Of a stretch of 64,000 nucleotides of DNA, positions 55,255 to 64,000 are shown piece after piece; position 1 is the first letter of the stretch; every line of letters starts with the position of its first letter. The position numbers were made by a program, and so were the translations under genes. This DNA comes from Aquatica leii (taxonomy: Eukaryota > Arthropoda > Insecta > Coleoptera > Lampyridae): positions 182,513,027-182,577,026 of the forward strand of contig CM069432.1 in NCBI GenBank assembly GCA_035610365.1. Reading direction: 5' to 3'. The notes beneath the pieces are model-generated. The model had not been told where the DNA came from, searched no databases, and saw only the letters and a list, made by a program, of their open reading frames with translations.

Positions 55255-57220
55255 CTGCACTTGTTGTACATGTCCCGAATTAAAAGCATCCTCGCCTTTT
55301 GCAATTAATTCTTTTTTCATCAAAGCAAGATAGAATGCATGCAAATGAGATAGCAGGATTTCGTGCCATGATAAATAGATTATCATGATGTGAGAACAAT
55401 GGAATTTAGTATAGATTGGTTAGTAACAATGTAAGTTATTTGTAATAGATTAACCTATAAAAATACTACTAAACAAGAATAACTATTTACACCTTAACCC
55501 AAATTAACCTAAAATTAATTACAAGAAAACCGACATCCAATTATACAAATAGACCAAATAATAAATAGAACAATACTAATACTACAACAACAATAATAAA
55601 TAATCAGAAAGAAAGCACGAGTATAAAATACACAAGGCAGCAAAGCAAACAGATGACGATTCGACGCAAAGATTCGACGCATGTCTGATTTGCACTCCGT
55701 CACTGTAAATTTTTGTAATTAAAATATTAAAGATAAAAGTTAATGTAAATGTATATATTTTTAGTTGTATGGTCGTAGAAATGATTGAACTTTTTTATTA
55801 TGAACATAGTTTTTCTTGTTTTTTTATACAACGATAAAAAATACTTTCAAAGTAGGATCTCTAAAATGTGAAACTTATTACCTGTTAACATAAAGGTCAT
55901 TTTATCGAAGGAATTTTTTGTTACGAGTCCACTTTGAATTTTGCGTTGCAAGCGACGTCACGACTAAACGACCTTATTCAGTGACTTACACTGATTAGCT
56001 TCTGAGCCCTCCATGTATGATTTGATTTTTTACCGTTATATTCTTTATACTATCTATATAATAATAAACACTTAACTATCTATCTTTGCATTTATTGCTA
56101 TTTCAGAATTTAATTTTATTAATTTTCTCTATTACGACATAAGAATTAGCGATTCTTACATCAAAATCTGTGTAAGAATTAACAAATTCTTACACGAATT
56201 TTAGTATCGTTAGTTTTTCCAAAGTTGGTATCTCTGCATCGTAAGTTGTCGTTACATGAAAAAGAAATCAAAATGATTGTAACTTAACAATTGAAATTCA
56301 AATGTTGATGCCAAGATAAAATAAAAACGTCCATTTAATTTAAAGTTGTTTACTTATAAAGATACAAAGAGGTTTGAGGTTAACATACATAAGTTTTAAT
56401 ATGTCAAAGTGTAAGTATTGCCAATTCAATAAAATGCTAAAGTTAAGCAATGTTGTTTGAAAATTAAAATTCTACGGAAAATATAAAAATTGAATCAAAA
56501 TAGAGAAAATAGTATAAAATCTGTAACTTGTGTTTTAATATACTAATCTTGTAAATATTTAATTTCACGCATTCTATTTATATTTTCTACATTTTACACA
56601 TCAAATATGTCATGTAGAAAATGATTATTTTGTACGTGTAGATTATGTATTTTTCTATCACTTTTTTAAATGCGTTTGCATTTAATTTTTCTAATTTACT
56701 TTTTAACTCGCCAGTCGAACAAAAAATTGAATTAAAACTTTTTTTTTATTAGATTTTGCAGTAAAACAGTTTAATACATCAAGATTGATTTTTACAAAAT
56801 TGCCCTAATAGGTTCTTTTGCCGAAACTGTGGCTTTTACGCAAAACGTTATATAATTTGTATTAACATCACTCGAAAAGTATAGTTCTCGGTAGGTTTCC
56901 TAAATTAGTTTCTATTTAAAATTTTTTATGATGTGGATTATAGAGAGGATTAAGACTAGACATGAGCTTTTAAGAAAATCAGGTAAACACAACTTACATC
57001 TGTTATTTGCCTGCATATATTTAGTTTTAAATCTATAAAAACAGAATTTTTTTGTACACAAATGTTTACGTACAACATGTATACGTATTCCTTAAAAATT
57101 TTTATTAGAAAGGAATCTTGAAGGTCTTTTTTACCTTAAAGAATATTGAATAATAGAACTCAACTTATTTATTAAACGATTTATGTTTACAAGTTTCTTA
57201 GTAACTTATAACCGGACTGT
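55255..57220. other. AT-rich intergenic DNA
   Basis: Nothing recognised. The right end of the ISL2EU element probably lies in the first few hundred bases but no TIR was found. Confidence 0.4.
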
Positions 57221-57226
57221 CGGAAT

Positions 57227-57450
57227 TTTTACTTTGTAAACGTTTTTACTTTTTAAACGTTTTTACTTTGTAAACGTTTTTTCTTTGTAAACGTTTTTTC
57301 TTTGTAAACGTTTTTATTTTGTAAACGTTTTTAATTTGTAAACGTTTTTACATTGTAAACGTTTTTACTTTGTAAACGTTTTTACTTTGTAAACGTTTTT
57401 ACTTTGTAAACGTCTTTACTTTGTAAACGTTTTTCTTTGTAAACGTTTTC
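57227..57450 (+). repeat. 17-bp minisatellite, about 13 copies
   Basis: Unit TTTTTACTTTGTAAACG repeated about 13 times with single-base variants (CTTTTTA, ATTTTG, AATTTG, ACATTG, TCTTTG). The core AAACGTTT formed at unit junctions is palindromic, and GTAAA/TTTAC words recur on both strands. Confidence 0.95.
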
Positions 57451-57454
57451 ACTT

Positions 57455-58060
57455 AATAACCGAGTAATTACTAAACGTTTGCTACGGTATTAATTATTTG
57501 ATATTATTTCTATGTTTTTGTTAAATTAAAAAAATATACTTACCTAATGATAATAGACTCCAATTTTATTTTAACACATTTTTAAGGAGTAAGTAAAAAC
57601 TGTGTAAATTAAAAAAAAAATTTTAAGTTTTTTTGTGAACACGATGCTTCAGTGAAGAAACTATAGTTTCTTTAAATGATCAATGTTTGTATGGTTTAGT
57701 TATACCACAGAGTTACAAATAACTTGCGCTACTTGTTTTGCATCAGACAGTAATCTAATGAATGCTAACTTATAAATATCTCCTACAGTATTTAATAGCG
57801 AACATTAGTTTTAGAATGTTTTTATTTATTTAAAAGATTTATAGACTTAGCAAACAGTGCGTACTTCTGGCACTATAATTAGATCATTAAGATATTTTTT
57901 TATACTTGATAAGTAAAAGTCTAAAATCGAAGTGTAAGTTGGTATCACGTCGAGCTAGATTTATTCCAACTATTTCAACGCAGAATTCATTTTTATCGTG
58001 TATTTGACACACGTGGTACAAATTAACACCATTTTTTTTTATTGCCGTTATCTGCATCTA
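57455..58060. other. AT-rich intergenic DNA
   Basis: Nothing recognised between the minisatellite and the solo LTR. Confidence 0.4.
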
Positions 58061-58067
58061 TACATAG

Positions 58068-58540
58068 TGTTGCGTATTTATTAATTACTAATTTATTTAA
58101 ACGATTAAAAATTATGTTTACTTATTCTAGAAATATGTACACTTTTAAATTAACCGAACTAATTAAATTTAAATATCTAAGGATAAAAACTTACAGAAAT
58201 TTATATAAAACAATAATATGCTATCACTTACGCGACGATAAGATAAAGCCACTAACTTGTTTGTTTACACTATAAGTCACGTTCACTCGATTCGGTGTAC
58301 ACTGTTATTTATTTAAAACTTCGCACGTGCTAATCACTTATTTATCTTCACTTGAATAATCTTCTTAATACAGCTGCATTCGCGTTACGACAATAACTGA
58401 CCTACGATCTGTCTCGTCGCTATATATATACATACGGAAATCCTTCTCGAGCGTTCCCCACTTTTCGCTATAACTTCTAGAAAATAGATAACAGCTTCTA
58501 GAAGGCTCTTGCATTTGCAAGTAATTTCTCGAACGTTTCA
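58068..58540 (-). repeat. solo LTR of the Ty3/gypsy-type family with perfect ATAG duplication
   Basis: The 473-bp block begins TGTTGCG and ends ACGTTTCA, and is clearly homologous over its length to the LTRs at 6549 and 12819 but with many substitutions and indels. ATAG flanks it on both sides (58064-58067 and 58541-58544), fixing the family's duplication length at 4 bp. The heat-shock-like TTCTAGAA units and the TTCtcGAgcgTTC site are conserved; the TATA region is TATATATA here. It arose by LTR-LTR recombination. Confidence 0.92.
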
Positions 58541-58544
58541 ATAG

Positions 58545-61250
58545 TATTGTGACGGTTGTAGTCCGTTATTTTCTTATAAAGTAGTGTAAAGGCATCAACA
58601 CTGGCTTGTTTTATTTTCATAAAATTCAACTTTCAACGTTGGAATTTAAAAGTACTGTTTAAATGGGACAATTTTGTGTGAAAACAGTATGATCCATAAA
58701 CTGTAGGTATAATGTGGACTTCAATTCTTAATTGATCTTTACACTAATCGATACGTTGTCTTCTTGAAATTTATATCAAACTTCAGTATCTTGTTTTTTG
58801 CAGATTTTAATAATTGTACGAATAGTTGTTTAAGCGTGATTGTTTAAACACTACGATTAAACAATCATATTATATTGTTTGCAGTAAGTAGACAGCTAAA
58901 CAACTCTCACTCAATTCAAAAATTAGTTTCTTTAAAATCTGACTCCAACACTTTATACAGCGATGCTTTATAGTTTTCTTAGTAGTCTGTTTAATAAATG
59001 TTGCAGAACATAATGAGGATGTACACAAACAAAACTGGTTAAGATCAAATAAAATTCTTCTATAAAAAAATCGTTTGTACCGTTGATAATTTAAGTTAAC
59101 AAAGTGGAAATTTATTGTTATTTTTATTTAACTAAAAAAAAGCTAAATATCGGCAGTTATTTGGTATGTTTTTATTATTTATTGTTCAAGTAACTACAAA
59201 ATTCGTTTAAAAACTTGTGTTTTAGTGTTTTGTAATTTAATTATTGATTTCCATACGTTATAAGCATTGTTGAGTGTTCAACAAAAGAAGTCTGCATAAT
59301 AATTTTCTACAGTCTAATTGTAATTGTGGTCATACATATACAGCAAGTTCACTATATTCTATATTTATAGTAGGTCATTTAAAGTGACAATTAACATTAT
59401 CCCAATTCAGTACAGCAGAAGTAAGTTTTGGATAATCGATAACTGTAACAGCATACATTGAGCAAGATTACATGTTTTACAACGAGTTTATGATAAATGT
59501 ATTTTTCTTTGTACAAATGATAATACTTTTTTTTATTAATATCGCTATAATGATTGTAACAAAATTTGTATTTTTTTTGTAAAGATACGTTTTATTATGT
59601 TCATGCTACAGTTTATAAATTATTTTAGCTTTTAAAACACAAAGCAATTAATTATTTTTGTCATATTTTATCAGTAATGATCCAACCGTCAAACCAAAAC
59701 CTAAATAATTAATCATTACGTCATGTTAGTTTTAATTAAAAAATTTTAAGTGTAACAATACATTTGAAGGGTGGTTTTATCGTATTTGTCTTTTTTTATA
59801 TATTTTATGTTAGGTATTATTCTAATTGTCACATTATTATTACTTATTATGTAGGTACATTCTTTTATTGTAAATACTCAATTATACACATTTTTCGTTC
59901 TTTGGAAAATGTAAAAGACTAGATAATGGAATGTGTTAAACTTGTAAATTGTTTTATTATGCGTCCTTTATATAGTCCTTAAACGTGTGAAGGCGGAATA
60001 ACAAAGTAACCTTTAGAAACGTAACGTACGTTAAAATAAATGTGTTGGTATGGAAATTTATGCTAAATGAAGACGAGATTAGATATATGGAAATTGATAA
60101 AATATGTCTTTTTACGCTTTTTGAAATACGTTTGCTGAGATAGAGTTATTACTCCGTAATAATACCAAAACGGTCTATTAAAATGTATAATGAAAATGTG
60201 GCTTCGTGTAATATAAATTTGGAAAGTGGTTCTACCAAAGGGGTATTATATTTTATTATTTCCAATGTATTATTGTTTTAGCATTTTAACATATTTTGCA
60301 TTTATACAATAATTTATCAATTATTAGTAGATTAAAAAAAAAATGCATTCATGTTTAGAAACATGTAAAGCTTTGTTGCATTAAAAATTATCTTCCTTGT
60401 GGGATCAATCTCAGCAGTATACAGAGTATTTTAAAAGTAAATTAAAATACAATGGCTAATGTCTGTAAATTAAATAACTCTCTCTCTCTCAAACCTGAAT
60501 TGTAAAAAAACTCAAAAATTTTCTCACTGTATATTTTGATTTAAATTATAACAGGCGCTATATTTTTACCAATGTCATCTTTTACTATCACAAGTTAAAT
60601 CGAATCAAGAATTATATAAATAAAGAAATTCACAATTAATTTAAAATACAAATATCAAAATATAGTAGGTATAACAGTAAATATGATAATTTTATAAATA
60701 GGACTTTCATCTTTTTCTTGGTGGAATATGTTTATACGATGGGCACTTTTTGAAGTGTAGGAACCGATTTTACGAGTACATACATATGTGGCTCATCAGA
60801 TAAATGTTATACTTAAACAAAAGATATCTATAAATTCTTGTGTTGTTTAAATAAAACAAAGGAACACTATTTGTAAGGAAAATGATTACTAAAAACCTTA
60901 TTGTTTGTTCAAAATGTTTTTAATTACTAATTTTATTAAGCAATGTTGAACAAAATAAAATGTTATAAAACAGTAATTTAGAAATAAAATAAAACTGCTA
61001 GTCGACAGGAATTTTGTTAAATGGATAACTGTAGTTTCTTATGTACAAACTATTTGTTTGTGGTTTTATTAAAGGAAGGTGGTGGCCAATGATGTATGAT
61101 ATTATAGTTTTCTATAAAGATATCAAATACACGTCTATCCTGTCAGAATATGTCTAGATACCTTAATAATTGTGTTGCTTGCGTAGGTCAGTTTAACCAC
61201 GAACTGAGTTGCGAGTTAAAAAGGTGTTTATAATTAACCAAACACCTTCT
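58545..61250. other. AT-rich intergenic DNA
   Basis: Nothing recognised. A short (TC)n run lies at about 60479-60490. Confidence 0.4.
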
Positions 61251-61254
61251 ATGG

Positions 61255-61990
61255 TATGGAGAGAACCGAAGTACCATTTCAACAAATGTCATTTCTGAAC
61301 TTTAAAAATTGCTGGAATATCAAGTAAGACAAAAGAAAACATTGAATATCTCAAGCTTTCAATAGCTATCAAGCTTATTCCTCAAAGAGACGTGTTTTCA
61401 ATTTCAGCATCATCTAAAAATTAGAGTTTACATTTACAAAACTAAGACAATGAAAATGTACAAATAAGTCCAGAAAATGACGACATTGAAGATCCACATT
61501 TTGGTAGAACGTCTACAGAAGCTTATAATATCGATCAGTCTGAACTCATTGATCTAGTTTGTTATCTAAACTTTTGAAAGAATTACGCAGAAATGTTGGC
61601 GTATAGATTAAAAGCTGGAAACTAGGAGCTATATTTTTTTGTCATTGACAGCAACAAGAATTTCAACGCTTGTTGTTTGTAGACGCCAATTTAGTGTATT
61701 TACTAATGTTGATCGTCATGATTCTCAAGAATAGTGGTTATTTATAGATTCCTCTAAACTTAATATAAAAACCGTGTTTCTTATAATGGAAATGAAAAGC
61801 CTTGGATTCATGTGACTTATGCAGTTCCTGTGAAAGAAACGTATGACAATATGAATATTTTGCTATCAAAAATACCAACAGCATTCTCAAAATATATGCA
61901 GTGATTTGAAACTTTATAGTAAATGTTGTTTTCTATGTGAATCGGATAACAGAGATTACAAAAATTATTTTGTAAAGGAGCAACTTATAA
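61255..61990 (+). pseudogene. remnant of a repeated arthropod ORF of unknown function
   Basis: The plus strand gives, in shifting frames, LIDLVCYL...AEMLAYRLK (about 61540-61615), LFIDSSKLNIK (about 61738-61770), VPVKETYDNMNILLSKIP (about 61825-61880), CSDLKLYSK (about 61892-61918) and CFLCESDNRDYK (about 61930-61965). From memory this order (IDSSK, KE.Y.N...LL, GDLK, CFLC.WDSR) belongs to a multicopy ORF found in many arthropod genomes and presumed TE-borne. I know of no function. Copy ends near 61990 where unrelated GC-richer sequence begins. Confidence 0.45.
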
Positions 61991-62029
61991 ATTGTTACAT
62001 GCCAAAATTAACACAAAGTCACTGCCTGA

Positions 62030-63520
62030 AATGCGGTAACATAAACGGGGTTGTGCCACTAGCTTAATGGAGAAGGGGGTGGGTTGTAATTTAAAATTCC
62101 GTGAAAAATTGGAAACGCGATCGACGTAAAATTGAACTAAAACGGTAAAATAGTCAAAAATCGGTAAGGGCGCCAATCAAGGTCACGATGAGGGTAGCTT
62201 TCAAACCCCTGATTATCCGAAAGCTCATCTGGTTGGTTACAACCCCAGAACTTACCTTGAGTTGTAACTTTACTGAAATACACTTAAAAACAAAAATTTA
62301 CGTATGCGGTAGCTAAATGAATAAAAGCTCTTTACATTTAACAATTTAACATTTATTGATTGAATATTAAACAACAAAAAAAATAATGATTAGTAAACAA
62401 ATTTTAATAAAATAAAAAAAAAATAATAATCTTAAGCAAAACCAAACAAAAATGAACAATCTACACACAAAACATTAAATCAAAATTTATAAAAGGAAAA
62501 TGCTACAATAATAGCGTTAACTCGACGTTTTCAAATAAAACATAACGCAAATAAATTTCAAGGCCTTGACCGCATAAGAAATTAAATAATTCAAATAACT
62601 AAGAACAATACAGATTATAAAATATATGTCCGAACTTTAATTCGAACTAAACAAAATAGAGTTTATAAGTCGTTACATTATCATATATTCGGGAATACGA
62701 TTTACTTTTCGAACGCACCAAAACAAAGTTAATTTATTTTAATTTCGCGCAAACACTTTAAGCGTTCATTGAAATAAATAAATTTAACGTTAGTCGTAAT
62801 TCAATTGGCTCAAATTCAAAGCTTTTACTGCATTATAATCGCGGGTCACTACACGATAATAACCAAAATCGATAAATACCTTTTTTTTTCTTAATTGGAG
62901 ATACCAGATAAGCGGCGGGTCACAGTGGTTTTCAAAGCTACAACCTCAGATGGACTTCGGTCGCTCCCCCAAAAGTATCGTAGTCGAATGTGGGATCCGT
63001 GGAACCCCCAAACAATAGGTCACCAGCGGAAGATTTATTTCACAATTTTAAACCGCACAATGGCGAAGAAAAGGGATTTTTCTACTTAAAACATCGAAAC
63101 TAAATCCCTCAAGCGTGATTGTTTATTTTTGGATACCGTGACGTCTAAATAAACCGTACATTACGAAATTTGAAAACAAATTAACATTTTCATCACCACA
63201 CTTAATTTTCACGTTACCAATTGACTTCCGCGGTAAGGCATAACGATAGGGCAAAGTACCCGGCTCACTCTACTACATCTCACGATCCCCGGTATTTCTA
63301 ATTCTCTCGCCACGATCGAATCCTCATCCATATATCAACTTTTCTCGAATACCCTTTCCACAAAGGCTGTGTTCGAAATTTCAAGAACGAAAACACTCTT
63401 ATTAAGAAGTGTGATAAAGAGGCAATCAGTCCCCATTACGTCATATTTATAGCATTAGGACACAGCATTTCGCTTGTACGTGAAAGTGTCAAATTGACAA
63501 AATATTATATTACAAGAATT
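62030..63520. other. mixed block with GC-richer patches, probably TE non-coding sequence
   Basis: GC-richer patches at 62030-62280, 62885-63080 and 63205-63480 are separated by A-rich DNA. On the minus strand 63480-63205 contains TATAAATA (near 63450) and could be a promoter or LTR. It runs directly into the A-rich repeat at 63526. Short frames (61985-62176 minus, 62895-63089 plus) lack motifs. Confidence 0.3.
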
Positions 63521-63525
63521 TAAAC

Positions 63526-63940
63526 TGCCTAATAAATTAAGATAATGACTTAATTTTTCCACGTAATCTAAACGATTGACACAAAGAAATCAAAGTACGA
63601 CTGCACTGAGAATGCACTTGAACAAAGAACTTTTGAACCAACTTAAAATAACCAAACGACGAAAATATAATTAATTACTATTATATCTCAGAAAGGAAAC
63701 ATAAATTACAACTGGAATTCTCAACAAACCAAGTGAAATACTTAATAAACAAAATCGCGAAATCAGATGGTTCACGGCGTAACAAAATACAAAACTTTAT
63801 CAACAATTTACATTGTACTTTGAATTTAAAATCGTAAAATAACTTATTAAACTCAATCTAAAATTACATTAAAACAAATTCAGAATACTGTGTCCATTAC
63901 CAAAGATTACTTAAACAACCAATCGATTTTAAACGATGGT
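63526..63940 (+). repeat. dispersed A-rich repeat, copy 2
   Basis: Aligns by eye with 15050-15450 in the same orientation; see that entry for landmarks. The ATG-started frame of copy 1 is not kept here. The window ends shortly after, so the extent is unknown. Confidence 0.5.
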
Positions 63941-64000
63941 TACACCGAACTAACAAATCGAGAAAGAAAAAAAAAAGAAAACGCAAATCCAGCCAGCTGA

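Noticed and set aside
57227..57450. CRISPR-like appearance of the 17-bp array
   Set aside because: Units are directly adjacent with no unique spacers, and the genome is eukaryotic.

Overview
The window looks like gene-poor, AT-rich arthropod (most likely insect) nuclear DNA packed with transposable elements (TEs). There is no bacterial operon structure, long intact ORFs are rare, GT-AG mini-introns of 53-55 bp can be read in two transposase genes, and every recognisable coding block belongs to a TE family common in insects. I recognised no host gene with confidence and no RNA gene. The species cannot be named from this sequence.

Layout. A mariner-like remnant lies at 0.9-1.4 kb, an old solo LTR with a TTAT duplication at 4.6-4.9 kb, and a Penelope-like fragment at 5.6-5.9 kb. 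The best preserved object is a full-length Ty3/gypsy-type LTR retrotransposon on the minus strand (6549-13270). Its two 452-bp LTRs differ at 3 positions, and it has a tRNA-Leu-type primer site, gag, a pol frame at -1 to gag, and a polypurine tract. A solo LTR of the same family sits at 58068-58540 with a perfect ATAG duplication. A decayed Helitron occupies about 19.75-23.7 kb, a BEL-like LTR candidate 28.6-29.1 kb, a THAP remnant 29.6-30.3 kb, an R1-like LINE 31.05-33.0 kb (minus) and a hAT transposase with three mini-introns 34.6-36.2 kb (minus). A Tc1/mariner-superfamily element with TIRs and TA duplications spans 41709-43201. An envelope-like fragment lies at 52.1-52.6 kb. An ISL2EU-type pair follows: THAP/DDE transposase on plus and YqaJ/SWIM nuclease on minus, 52.7-55.3 kb. 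A 17-bp minisatellite lies at 57.2 kb, and a decayed ORF of a family I recall from many arthropod genomes at 61.3-62.0 kb. The rest is AT-rich DNA in which I see no gene.

Main discovery candidate. The pol frame of the LTR element does not end after integrase. It continues without a break into a macrodomain resembling TARG1/OARD1 (terminal ADP-ribose protein glycohydrolase), with the catalytic Lys and Asp kept at exactly the TARG1 spacing, and then into a CCCH zinc finger. The C-terminus is read through the polypurine tract into the 3' LTR. The LTRs carry heat-shock-element-like arrays (TTCnnGAA units) just upstream of a TATA box and an insect-type initiator, and such units are also found in the two diverged solo LTRs. 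Together these suggest a stress-responsive retrotransposon family that captured an ADP-ribosylation-reversing enzyme. This copy carries an in-frame TAG just before the protease active site, so it may be defective.
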